From positions 2,852,001 to 2,916,000 of the forward strand of contig NZ_CP094824.1 of assembly GCF_025561425.1 (NCBI RefSeq): a stretch of 64,000 nucleotides of DNA, read 5' to 3'. The notes beneath the pieces are model-generated. The model was not told the DNA's origin and made no database searches. It saw only the letters and a program-made list of their open reading frames with translations. Positions 8,423 through 17,098 of the stretch are shown piece by piece. Position numbers and translations under genes: made by a program. Position 1 is the first letter of the stretch. Every line of letters begins with the position of its first letter. The stretch comes from Mammaliicoccus sciuri (lineage in GTDB: Bacteria > Bacillota > Bacilli > Staphylococcales > Staphylococcaceae).

Positions 8423-8511
8423 CGGCAAAGTCTAAGACTTTGTCGACACTCTGACATCAAGTAAATACTTGATGTTTTTTAAAATTAATATCACTCAATA
8501 ACTTCATAACG

Positions 8512-8903
8512 GGTCATACTGCAGCTCAAACTGTACCCGAACCGTTATTTACGTTTGCTTCATACATTGATAAGTCTATAGAAGGAATTGGAGGAGCAAT
8601 TTTGGCTACTATTGCTATTTTATTTCCAGTATTTCTTTTGTTGTTTGGAATTTTGCCATTCTGGGATAATATTAAATCTAATATTTATGCTGAAGGATTT
8701 TTAAAAGGGATAAGTGCAGACGTAGTCGGTATTATTATTGCTGCTTTTATAACTCAATTTGGACTTCAAAGATTACATCAGAATTAGATTTTAATTTAGC
8801 CAGCTCATTGTTCATATTATTAATTTATTTTAAATTTTCTCTTGGGCTATTGTTTTGATAGGTATTATTTTAGGTATTCTATTTTATTACTATAAACGAT
8901 AAT
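8512..8903 (+). pseudogene. chrA: Chromate transporter ChrA, C-terminal remnant
   Basis: In frame with the 61-aa ORF at 8602-8787, the upstream sequence reads GHTAAQTVPEPLFTFASYI, which resembles the AQAVPGPLFTFA segment of ChrA. It is followed by GGAILATIAILFPVFLLLFG and LPFWDNI, also as in ChrA. After the stop at 8787 other frames still encode hydrophobic ChrA-like sequence, ending GIILGILFYYYKR before a stop at 8903. The N-terminal half is missing and the C-terminal part has at least two frame breaks, so it cannot work as a transporter. Confidence 0.65.
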
Positions 8904-8958
8904 TAAAATACTTATACTCTATATACACTCCTCTTATTTAATAATTAAGGGGAGTATA

Positions 8959-9501
8959 TTATTTATCTAAATGTCTGTATAATGTGGCTCTACTTATATT
9001 TGTTGTTGCTTTTATCTCATTTAATGTATATTTCTTACTCATATACATTTCTATAGAATCTCTTAAACTTTTATCATCACGCTTAGGTCTACCAAGACTT
9101 TTACCTTCTCTTGTATAATTCTCTAACCCCATACGTGTTCTAAATTTTACAATATCACTTTGAAAATCAGTAATATTATGTAATGTTTTTATAAAATTTT
9201 CATTACTATCTGTAATAAAATCTTTATTTAAATTAATTACATATAATGAAACTCCTTTGGCAGAAAGTAAATCTAGTATATCTACTAAGTGTTTTGTAGA
9301 ATCTGCAATAATACATAAGTCTGTAATATACAATATATCGCCAAAAACTAATTTTGAATTTAATAATGTATTTAGTTCGTTTCTTTTTTTATTATTAGCA
9401 TGCATCTCTTCTAGAATATTTTTTGTATATATTCCTATTTTCTTTGTTTGTTCAGTAACACTATCATTTATTGTCACAGGTCTAATATAGCCATATTTTA
9501 T
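8959..9501 (-). CDS. Resolvase-like serine-recombinase family protein, apparently without the catalytic serine
   Basis: The order of parts is that of a small resolvase. There is an N-terminal KYGYIRPVTINDS strand, a middle region SKLVFGDILYITDLCIIADS, then TREGKSLGRPKRDD and a C-terminal HTH (YTLNEIKATTNISRATLYRHL). In active enzymes the first strand reads Y-x-R-V-S; here it is Y-I-R-P-V, so the nucleophilic serine is not in its usual place. Start choice is awkward. The ribosome binding site AAGGTGG (9511-9517) is 9 bases from ATA at 9501, where MKYGY would be expected. The ATG at 9546 has no good binding site. It may be an inactive or purely regulatory DNA-binding protein, divergent from sulP. 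Confidence 0.55.
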   Translation of the reverse strand: MKYGYIRPVTINDSVTEQTKKIGIYTKNILEEMHANNKKRNELNTLLNSKLVFGDILYITDLCIIADSTKHLVDILDLLSAKGVSLYVINLNKDFITDSNENFIKTLHNITDFQSDIVKFRTRMGLENYTREGKSLGRPKRDDKSLRDSIEMYMSKKYTLNEIKATTNISRATLYRHLDK

Positions 9502-9605
9502 TTTAATACACCACCTTACATAAAAAAGTATAACATACAGTTTCATTAAGGGGTATACATATGAAACTTCTCTGTTATACTTTATAATATAAAGGAGAGA
9601 AAACG

Positions 9606-11057
9606 ATGGTTGAAAAATTAAAATCTGAATGGCTTAATCAGCCCAGAAAGAATATACTTGCTGGTATTGTTGTAGCACTAGCATTAATACCAGAAGCAAT
9701 TGCGTTTTCAATTATTGCTGGTGTAGATCCGATGGTGGGATTGTATGCAGCATTTATCATCGCTACTGTTACTGCTATAGTGGGAGGTAGACCTGCAATG
9801 ATTTCTGGCGCCACCGCTGCTGTTGCGCTTTTAGTTACACCTTTAGTTAAAGAACATGGTGTTGAATATCTTTTTGCTGCTACGATATTGATGGGATTAA
9901 TACAATTAATTTTAGGCATACTTAAAGTAGGTCGTTTAATGAAATTTATTCCCCGTTCCGTTATGATTGGATTTGTTAATGCATTGGGTATTATGATTTT
10001 TATGTCTCAAATAGAGCATATTTTTAATATATCTATAGCAACCTATATATACGTTATTATAACTTTACTTATTGTATATATAATTCCTAGATTCTTTAAA
10101 GCTATCCCTGCACCATTAATAGCTATAATTGTTTTAACGGCACTGTATATGTACACAGGATCTGATGTAAAAACCGTAAGTGACTTAGGCAATATTAAGC
10201 AAACTTTACCTCACCTATTAATGCCTAACGTTCCTTTTAATTTAGTAACACTTCAAATTATTTTCCCATATTCATTATCAATGGCTATTGTAGGTTTAGT
10301 AGAAAGTCTACTTACAGCTAAAATTGTCGATGATGCAACAGATACACACAGTAGTAAAAACAAAGAATCAAGAGGCCAAGGGATTGCCAATATTATTACT
10401 GGGTTTTTTGGCGGTATGGGAGGTTGTGCCATGATTGGACAATCTGTAATCAATGTTAAATCAGGTGCAAATAGTAGATTGTCTACATTTACAGCAGGTA
10501 TCGTACTTATATTTATGATTATTGTTCTCGGTGGCGTAGTCGTTCAAATCCCGATGCCAATTCTTGCAGGGATAATGGTTATGGTTTCTATCGGGACTGT
10601 TGACTGGAATTCATTTAAGTATATAAAAAAAGCACCTAAAACAGATGCATTCGTTATGGTTTTAACGGTTATTATTGTATTAATGACACATAACTTAGCT
10701 ATCGGTGTAGTTGTGGGTGTTATTTTCAGTGCTATATTCTTTGCGACTAAAATTTCTAAGATTGAAGTTATTTATAAAGAATCAGATAAGCAACATCGTT
10801 TTTCTTTTAAAGGTCAAATATTCTTTGTATCAATTGATTCTATGATGGAGCAAATTGACCTTAATATTGAAGATAGTGTCATAGTGTTAAATTTTGATCG
10901 TGCTCACCTATGGGATGATTCAGCAGTTGATGCCATTGATACGATTGTTAGGAAATTTGAAGAGAAAAACAATATTGTGTATGTTGAAAAATTAAACACA
11001 GATAGCCGAAAAATCGTTTCAGAACTAAGCCAATTAAATGAAAATCATTTAAATTAA
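9606..11057 (+). CDS. SulP-family anion permease with STAS domain
   Basis: 483 aa. The N-terminus carries the SulP signature region (VVALALIPEAIAFSIIAGVDPMVGLYA, written here in parts: ALALIPEAIAF and GVDPMVGLYA). About ten to eleven hydrophobic segments follow up to about residue 385, and a C-terminal STAS-like domain from about 395. Members carry sulfate, bicarbonate or other anions across the membrane. It has RBS AAAGGAG and is followed 12 bp later by a UspA gene, so the two probably form an operon. The neighbouring cstB/sqr remains suggest a sulfur role such as sulfate or sulfite movement, which is inference. Confidence 0.85.
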   Translation: MVEKLKSEWLNQPRKNILAGIVVALALIPEAIAFSIIAGVDPMVGLYAAFIIATVTAIVGGRPAMISGATAAVALLVTPLVKEHGVEYLFAATILMGLIQLILGILKVGRLMKFIPRSVMIGFVNALGIMIFMSQIEHIFNISIATYIYVIITLLIVYIIPRFFKAIPAPLIAIIVLTALYMYTGSDVKTVSDLGNIKQTLPHLLMPNVPFNLVTLQIIFPYSLSMAIVGLVESLLTAKIVDDATDTHSSKNKESRGQGIANIITGFFGGMGGCAMIGQSVINVKSGANSRLSTFTAGIVLIFMIIVLGGVVVQIPMPILAGIMVMVSIGTVDWNSFKYIKKAPKTDAFVMVLTVIIVLMTHNLAIGVVVGVIFSAIFFATKISKIEVIYKESDKQHRFSFKGQIFFVSIDSMMEQIDLNIEDSVIVLNFDRAHLWDDSAVDAIDTIVRKFEEKNNIVYVEKLNTDSRKIVSELSQLNENHLN

Positions 11058-11069
11058 GGAGTGTTTTTT

Positions 11070-11483
11070 ATGTATAATTCAATTTTGCTTGCAGCAGATG
11101 GTTCAGAAAATAGTACACGTGCAGCTCAAGAGTTACTAAACTTTATAGGTGATTATACAATTGTCACAATACTTACGGTTGTAGATATTGATGAATCAAA
11201 AACAGATGTTTTACATGGTCAACAAGGAACTAATTTAACTCAAGAAAGAGAAAGTAAATTACAATCTATTAAAAATTTATTTGCAGAACACAATGTGAAT
11301 TACGAAATTAAAATTGTTCATGGTACTCCAACAGATAAAGTGGTTGAAATTTCAAATAGTGGCGAATATCAAGCTATCATTTTAGGTACACGTGGCTTAA
11401 ACAGTTTTCAAGAAATGGTTCTTGGTAGTGTAAGTCATAAAGTTGCTAAACGCTCTCAAATACCTGTAATTATTGTTAAATAA
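11070..11483 (+). CDS. Universal stress protein, UspA family
   Basis: 137 aa. It starts YNSILLAADGSENS, typical of the UspA fold, and ends with the nucleotide-binding motif GTRGLNSFQEMVLGSVSHKV, which matches G-x2-G-x9-G-S. The start at ATG 11070 is preceded by AAGGAG at 8 bases; a GTG at 11061 is inside that region. It is cotranscribed with the SulP gene, a common pairing in which a Usp protein may modulate the transporter. A strong terminator follows at 11596. Confidence 0.85.
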   Translation: MYNSILLAADGSENSTRAAQELLNFIGDYTIVTILTVVDIDESKTDVLHGQQGTNLTQERESKLQSIKNLFAEHNVNYEIKIVHGTPTDKVVEISNSGEYQAIILGTRGLNSFQEMVLGSVSHKVAKRSQIPVIIVK

Positions 11484-11595
11484 TTTAATATTTAGATACA
11501 TAAATAAAGTCAAAAGAGAACTGGACTTTGTATTAATGGCACTTAATATAAGAAAAGTAATAGCTCAACAAGCTAACTATAATCAAAACAATTAT

Positions 11596-11640
11596 GAAAA
11601 ATGCAATTTCTATATTATTTTAATAGAAATTGCATTTTTC
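11596..11640. terminator. Hairpin terminator after sulP-usp
   Basis: Perfect 18-bp arms (GAAAAATGCAATTTCTAT and its complement) around a 9-base loop. The A-rich and T-rich stem base would also serve the opposite strand. It lies 110 bp after the usp stop. Confidence 0.75.
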
Positions 11641-11739
11641 GCTTGTCCGAGAACTTTATGTCCCGTTCTTTTTTATAACTTTATAAACTGAAACTTATAA
11701 CCAATATTAATTTATTTAGTTTTCTTTGTGCCATTTAAG

Positions 11740-12058
11740 ACAAAAATTTTATGCCATATAACTCCAAAACTGACAGTATTATCTACTAAATTAATGCTAT
11801 TGCTTCCAAGTTGAAAGCTTGAAACAGCCTTTTTAATTCATTGAACACCTTTAGGCATAATACTTTTCATATCTTTGCGTGAACTTTTTAAACTTGATAC
11901 CTTAATACCAACTAAAGTCCATAACGGTTGATAATAATGATGTTCAGCCGCATCTATAATAGCTATTTTCCATTTAAGCTTTGATTTTTTAAAATAGTTC
12001 GATACCACTATTATACTAGCTGTACAACCACCCACAATAACAATTTGATAATACTTAC
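11740..12058 (-). pseudogene. sqr: Sulfide:quinone oxidoreductase, N-terminal remnant
   Basis: The frame directly after cstB reads SKYYQIVIVGGCTAS, the FAD-binding GxGxxS-type start of Sqr with GGG changed to GGC. It is followed by AEHHYYQPLWTLVG and SSRKDMKSIMPKGVQ, well conserved in Sqr. The expected ATG before SKYYQ is ATA, and a TGA stands where a tryptophan codon would follow KGVQ (at 11838). Weak coding similarity continues in frame to about 11740, then nothing. The enzyme is clearly dead: start lost, nonsense codon, and about 80 percent of the gene deleted. Confidence 0.8.
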
Positions 12059-13393
12059 TTATTTTAATGATTCTGGAAAACCTTGATAGCCTTCGCTAAT
12101 ATTCACGACATTTTCAAAGCCTTTGTTTTCTAATATACCCACTGCGATTGAACTTCTAACACCTGACTGACAATGTACGTATATTTTAGCCTCTTTATTA
12201 AATGAAATATTTTCATTTAATAATTTACCATGCGGAATATTGACTGCTTGATCTAAGTGCCCATTATTCCACTCTTCTTCATTACGTACGTCAAGTATAG
12301 ATTCTTCTTTACCAGTCATATCAACGCTATGGATGGATTGGGTTAAAATTTCTGATTTTGGTAAACGATAACCTGCTACATTATCAAAGCCAATTAATTG
12401 TAAAGTATGCGCTGCTTGTTCAACGGTAGATTTATCACCAATCAAATCTATATTTTTTTCATAGTCTAAATACCAACCGATTTGGTTAATAAAGTTTTTA
12501 TTGTAAGGAATATTGATTGTACCTTCAGTATGACCGCCATGAAAGGCTTCTTTACTACGAAAATCAAAGGCTATTCTTACATTATCTAAACTAGGAAAAA
12601 TGTTGTATTGTTGATACATGTTCATACCAAACTGATTAATTTTTTTCATCTGTGCAAAGTGATGGGGTGGCGCTGGTTGATTTGATGTTAATGTTTCAAC
12701 AAATTTAGATTCATCTGTCACATTAAATGCCCAGTTATTTGTTTTTTCGTAACCTAGCGTAGACATTGGTATGGCACCTGATGCTTTACCACATGGGCTT
12801 CCAGCACCGTGTCCAGGCCATATTTGAATATAATCTGGTAAATCTTTAACACCTTCTATAGATTGATACATCTGTTTTGCGCCAATCTCTGTAGTACCTT
12901 CCATTTGTACTGATTTTTCTAGTAAATCAGGTCTATCGATATCACCAACAAAAATAAAGTCACCACTAAATAAACCCATTGGAACACTTGAGCCGCCACC
13001 TTCATCAGTGAGTAAGAAACTAATACTCTCCGGGGTATGTCCTGGTGTATGCAATAATTCTAATTTAATATTACCTACTCGAATAATATCTTGATTTTTA
13101 ACAAAATGTGTTTGTTTGGGCATATTTTTATAACTTAATTGCTCATCGCCTGCGCCAGACACATATATATTGGCGTTTAAACGTTTTGCCACATCTCGAA
13201 TTCCAGAAGCAAAATCAGCGTGGATATGTGTTTCTGCAGCTTGTGTAATTGTAAAACCTTCGCTATCTGCAACTTCGATATATTTTGTTAAATCACGAAC
13301 AGGGTCAATTATTATTGCCTCTCCTGTACGTTGACAGCCAACTAAATAAGATGCTTGAGATAAATGATTATCATAAAATTGTTTAAAAAACAT
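12059..13393 (-). CDS. cstB: Persulfide dioxygenase-rhodanese fusion, CstB
   Basis: 444 aa. The N-terminal metallo-beta-lactamase fold has metal ligands H56-x-H58-x-D60 and H119 (TPGHT), plus GSPCGKA with Cys201. A middle rhodanese-like domain (about 265-350) has no active cysteine, and the C-terminal rhodanese has C408-Q-S-G-V-R. This layout matches staphylococcal CstB, which oxidises persulfides and releases thiosulfate in sulfide detoxification. The coding sequence is intact, but IS30 copy 2 begins 5 bp before the ATG. The mRNA there (ATCCACCTTTT) has no ribosome binding site, so expression is doubtful. The downstream sqr is broken, and no cstA (sulfurtransferase) or cstR is seen nearby. 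Confidence 0.9.
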   Translation of the reverse strand: MFFKQFYDNHLSQASYLVGCQRTGEAIIIDPVRDLTKYIEVADSEGFTITQAAETHIHADFASGIRDVAKRLNANIYVSGAGDEQLSYKNMPKQTHFVKNQDIIRVGNIKLELLHTPGHTPESISFLLTDEGGGSSVPMGLFSGDFIFVGDIDRPDLLEKSVQMEGTTEIGAKQMYQSIEGVKDLPDYIQIWPGHGAGSPCGKASGAIPMSTLGYEKTNNWAFNVTDESKFVETLTSNQPAPPHHFAQMKKINQFGMNMYQQYNIFPSLDNVRIAFDFRSKEAFHGGHTEGTINIPYNKNFINQIGWYLDYEKNIDLIGDKSTVEQAAHTLQLIGFDNVAGYRLPKSEILTQSIHSVDMTGKEESILDVRNEEEWNNGHLDQAVNIPHGKLLNENISFNKEAKIYVHCQSGVRSSIAVGILENKGFENVVNISEGYQGFPESLK

Positions 13394-13397
13394 AAAA

Positions 13398-14725
13398 GGT
13401 GGATTTTATAATCAACTTAGCCACCTTTAGACAAAAAAACGCCACGTGAATTTCATGTTATTATTGAGGCTACCAGACCAAATCAATAAAGGAATGAATT
13501 CACATGACGCATACTTATTCTAACATGACAAACCATAAAGGAACACACTTAAGTTATGAAGAACGTGTTCAAATAGAAACACTTAAAAATTTAGGTTTTT
13601 CAAATCGTGCAATCGCGCGTGAATTAGGACGTGCACCTCAAACAATCAATAACGAAATTCATCGAGGAACAACACGTCAAATTAAACGACAAAAACAACA
13701 ACATAAAGTCTATGAATATGAGACGCAAATTTATTTTTCTTCACTAGGTCAACAACGTTATCGACAAAACAGACAACAATGTGGTGCTCAGCCCTTATGG
13801 AAGAAGAACCCATTATTTATTCCATGGGCAGATCACCTCATGAAAAAGAAACGCTGGTCACCTGAAGCAGTCGTGGCATATGCTCACAAGGAACAATGTT
13901 TTGAAAGAGAAAAAATCCCTTCAACAACGACAGTATATGCTTGGATAGATCAACAAATCATGGAAACTAAGAATATTGATCTACTAGAAAAATTAAAAAG
14001 ACGTCACTCTACTCAGAATAGCTACCATAATCATCCACACAGTCGAGTGCTCGGTCCAAGTATTGAGACACGTCCTAGTGAAATTGAATCACGTCAGTCT
14101 TTTGGTCACTGGGAAATAGATACCGTAATAGGAACTAAAGACAAGTCAAAGCCAGTTATCTTAACACTTGTTGAGAGACAAACGCGTTTTGAAATACTAG
14201 AAATAATAGAGAGTAAAAGTGCTGATGCGGTGTCTCACGCATTGAAAAACTTATTTGACTCCTTAGGCGAAAAAGCACCAAAAATCTTCAAATCTATCAC
14301 ATCTGACAATGGTTCAGAATTTGCATCGCTGTATGAAGAATTTGGCCATATGATAGAAATATACTTCACACATCCATTCTCATCATATGAACGTGGGACA
14401 AGTGAAAACCAACATAAAATGATTCGTCGTTTTATTCCAAAAGCACATGATTTATCCAATGTTCAAAAACACTTCATAAAAGCCATACAACAATATATGA
14501 ATGACTATCCTAGAAAGACTTTAAATTACAACACAGCTCATCATAATATGGCAGAAAGTTTAAAGCACCTCAATCTGTATGAATCTTTCCAAAGCTAAAG
14601 TCTTAGCTTTGGTTACCTGTTGAGTATTAATTGATTAAAACCAATCAATCCTCAACAGGTTCGAATACGGTTAACCCTTGTGTACACCTCAGTCATTATA
14701 GGTGGCTAACTTAAACTTGAAATCC
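13398..14725 (+). mobile_element. IS30-family insertion sequence, copy 2 (inverted relative to copy 1)
   Basis: Same 1328-bp length and same ends as the copy at 5550-6877, in opposite orientation. The left end is 5 bp from the cstB start codon. The pair encloses 6.5 kb containing the IS1182 element, the chrA remnant, the resolvase-like gene, sulP, usp, sqr and cstB. Confidence 0.85.
13504..14598 (+). CDS. IS30-family DDE transposase, copy 2
   Basis: 364 aa, identical to copy 1 apart from Arg instead of Cys at position 21. The HTH and the DDE residues are all present. The near identity of both copies points to a recent duplication or continued gene conversion. Confidence 0.95.
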   Translation: MTHTYSNMTNHKGTHLSYEERVQIETLKNLGFSNRAIARELGRAPQTINNEIHRGTTRQIKRQKQQHKVYEYETQIYFSSLGQQRYRQNRQQCGAQPLWKKNPLFIPWADHLMKKKRWSPEAVVAYAHKEQCFEREKIPSTTTVYAWIDQQIMETKNIDLLEKLKRRHSTQNSYHNHPHSRVLGPSIETRPSEIESRQSFGHWEIDTVIGTKDKSKPVILTLVERQTRFEILEIIESKSADAVSHALKNLFDSLGEKAPKIFKSITSDNGSEFASLYEEFGHMIEIYFTHPFSSYERGTSENQHKMIRRFIPKAHDLSNVQKHFIKAIQQYMNDYPRKTLNYNTAHHNMAESLKHLNLYESFQS

Positions 14726-14968
14726 TCGACTTATATTTTTATATAAATTATATATAATTATGAATAAAAACAATATAAAAAGAATTTATATTGACATTGT
14801 TATCCGTTTATCATATGTATAATTATATTAAATATAATAATTTGGAATCTTTTAGTGTTGTCATCATTTTTAAATACTCTAATGGAAAATCATATTGATT
14901 TAGACATTGCAGTCCAAATTTTATTTTTTACGTATCATTAAGTATACACCATATTAGGATTTGTGATC
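14726..14968. other. AT-rich intergenic stretch between IS30 copy 2 and the ABC operon
   Basis: No gene is visible. A 19-codon ORF at 14882 has no binding site. The region holds TATAAT-like sequences, but I could not pair one with a -35 box at normal spacing. It lies beyond the 3' end of the ABC operon, so it may be debris from an interrupted gene. Confidence 0.4.
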
Positions 14969-15604
14969 TTAATTATTCAATTTATTTAGCTGTAACTGAA
15001 TTCCTTCAAATTGGCTTAAGACGTATGTATCATGTGAAATAATGATTAATTGTGTCATCTTTAAGGAAATCAACATTTGAAGTATATCTTCTTCATTAAT
15101 GATATCTAAATTGGTTGTTGCTTCATCCAATATGAGGATTTCTGGTTCTAATATTAAAGCTTTAGCTATCCATACCCGTTGAAATTGACCACCACTTAAC
15201 GTTGAAACTTTTTGATTAAGTATATTGTATGGTAAGTTACACTGATCAAGTACTGTTTCAATGCTTGATGTATAACGCTGTTTATCAATCTTGTAATTCT
15301 TAAGTGGTTCTAATAGTGTAGCTAATACCGTTTTACGTTGATTTAAGGTATCGCGTTGATATTGTGGTACATATTGGATGTGCTTCATCCACTCTTTAGA
15401 TGTATAAGATTCACGTAAGTTCCCATTAAGATATAATTTGCCCTGATAATCCGTATCTAAGCCAGCGATAATCTTGGCTAACGTAGATTTACCACAACCA
15501 CTCTCACCACTTATGAGTAAGTGTTGGTCATTAATTGTACATGATATCTCTTTAAATATTAGTTTCGTATCTATATATTTGGTTAGACTCTCTATTTTAA
15601 GCAT
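14969..15604 (-). CDS. ABC transporter ATPase, OppF/NikE-like (last gene of the Zur-box operon)
   Basis: 211 aa. Walker A GESGCGKST near residue 30, signature LSGGQFQRVWIAKAL, Walker B ILILDEATTNLD, and H-loop IIISHD. I chose ATG 15604 because GGAGA lies 7 bases upstream; it overlaps the preceding ATPase gene by 8 bp. It lacks the C-terminal oligopeptide-binding extension of longer OppF proteins. It pairs with the ATPase at 15597-16364 to power the two permeases. Confidence 0.85.
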   Translation of the reverse strand: MLKIESLTKYIDTKLIFKEISCTINDQHLLISGESGCGKSTLAKIIAGLDTDYQGKLYLNGNLRESYTSKEWMKHIQYVPQYQRDTLNQRKTVLATLLEPLKNYKIDKQRYTSSIETVLDQCNLPYNILNQKVSTLSGGQFQRVWIAKALILEPEILILDEATTNLDIINEEDILQMLISLKMTQLIIISHDTYVLSQFEGIQLQLNKLNN

Positions 15605-16364
15605 AAGGTTGTCTCCGATGTGCAATCGTAATTAATTTTTTCGTGTAACTATATGTCGGCTTAGTTAAGATTGACGCTGCCTCACCACTTTCTATCAATT
15701 GACCTTGCTGCATAATGCTAATATGCGTGGCAAATTCTTTCACTAAGTTAATATCGTGTGTGATAAAAACGATGGTCATTTGGTAGCGTTCTTGTGCCTT
15801 AAGAAGGTAATGCATAAACTTTTTAACATTTCCTTGATCAAGTGCACTCGTCGGTTCATCTAAAAATAAGTAGTCCGGACGTCTAATTAATGACATTATA
15901 AAGGCGACACGTTGTGCCATACCTCCACTAAGTTCAAAGGGATAACGCTCAAGTAAATGTTCTCCTTGTCTTAAACCAAGTAATTGCATCATCTGTAAGA
16001 CGTCTTCCTTAATACACTGTTTAGTCAGATGTGTGCGATTGGCTTCATAAATGTATTTGAAATGCTTAGCTAATGTTATATTTTGAAACATATTACTTTG
16101 AACATCTTGAAACATTGCATCTGTTTTAGTTAAATCGATGTCAATATCTCCTTGATAACATAATTGTGGTCGTTTCATTCCAAGTATCGTTCTTGTTAAC
16201 AATGATTTCCCACTGCCACTTTCACCTATAATGCAATGAAATGCACCTTTAGTTACTGTCAAATCAACATCTTTTAACAATACTTTTTCTTGATCTAAAA
16301 TCGATAATTGATTGACGTTGACTACCGTATTTACTGCGTTATTTTTTTGTTGATGATTTGACAT
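15597..16364 (-). CDS. ABC transporter ATPase, OppD/NikD-like
   Basis: About 255 aa from ATG 16364 (AGGAGG 12 bases upstream). Walker A GESGSGKSLL, signature LSGGMAQRVAF, Walker B YLFLDEPTSALD, H-loop FITHD. It overlaps the end of the upstream permease gene by 34 bp and the next ATPase by 8 bp, showing tight translational coupling. Confidence 0.85.
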   Translation of the reverse strand: MSNHQQKNNAVNTVVNVNQLSILDQEKVLLKDVDLTVTKGAFHCIIGESGSGKSLLTRTILGMKRPQLCYQGDIDIDLTKTDAMFQDVQSNMFQNITLAKHFKYIYEANRTHLTKQCIKEDVLQMMQLLGLRQGEHLLERYPFELSGGMAQRVAFIMSLIRRPDYLFLDEPTSALDQGNVKKFMHYLLKAQERYQMTIVFITHDINLVKEFATHISIMQQGQLIESGEAASILTKPTYSYTKKLITIAHRRQPYA

Positions 16365-17098
16365 AATAAGGCGAAACCTCCTAACAATACACCAGGAAAG
16401 AAGAAGAGCCACGGTGCACCGTTGAAATAACTTTTCCCATCAAAAAGAATGGTTCCTAACTCAGGCGTCGGCGGTTTAATACCTAGTCCTAGAAAAGCAA
16501 GACCAGATATGCTGAGCATCATTTTGCCAAAGTCAGCCGTTACCAAAGCGAATATATTACTCAATAAATGTGGAATCACATGTGTTACTGTCGTTTTGAA
16601 TGTTGAGTTCCCACTCAATCGTGCATATTGAACAAATGGACGTTTTTGAATATCTCGCGTTAAATTTCTGAAGTAACGTAAATAACGTCCTATCCATCCA
16701 ATCGTTAAAGCAAGTATCAAACCTATCATGGAGTTACTTACTAAACTTAAAATGACTAATGCGATAATAAATGACGGAATAGCCAACAACATATCGGCAA
16801 CAAACATAATGATTTGATCTAACCATCGTCTTTCTATGCCTGCAATTAAGCCAAAGATAAGTCCCATACAAACACTTAATAGAATTACTATACCTGTTAA
16901 ACTCAATGTGACAAGACTACCGACAATCAGTCTTACTAAGAAGTCTCTGCCTAATTGATCGGTACCCAACCAATGTTGTCCATTAGGTGACTCAAGTGGG
17001 TTCAAATGTTGCGTGTCTTGCATTAAACCATATGTCACTAATACAACTATCAAACTTAATAGTGAACCTATTGCGATGTACGTTTGATATCTTTTCAT
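16331..17098 (-). CDS. ABC transporter permease, OppC/NikC-like
   Basis: 255 aa with a first transmembrane segment at about 8-26 and the OppC-family N-terminal segment HWLGTDQLGRDFLVRL. Five more membrane segments and the EAA-like loop GNSTFKTTVTHVIPHLLSN follow. ATG 17098 shares its A with the TGA stop of the upstream permease. It forms the inner-membrane channel with the NikB-like protein. Confidence 0.85.
   Translation of the reverse strand: MKRYQTYIAIGSLLSLIVVLVTYGLMQDTQHLNPLESPNGQHWLGTDQLGRDFLVRLIVGSLVTLSLTGIVILLSVCMGLIFGLIAGIERRWLDQIIMFVADMLLAIPSFIIALVILSLVSNSMIGLILALTIGWIGRYLRYFRNLTRDIQKRPFVQYARLSGNSTFKTTVTHVIPHLLSNIFALVTADFGKMMLSISGLAFLGLGIKPPTPELGTILFDGKSYFNGAPWLFFFPGVLLGGFALLCQIINKKITQ

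Noticed and set aside
11473..11691. 72-aa ORF after usp
   Set aside because: It runs through the perfect terminator hairpin and has no coding character.
14882..14941. A 19-aa membrane-like peptide
   Set aside because: It has no ribosome binding site and is too short to judge.
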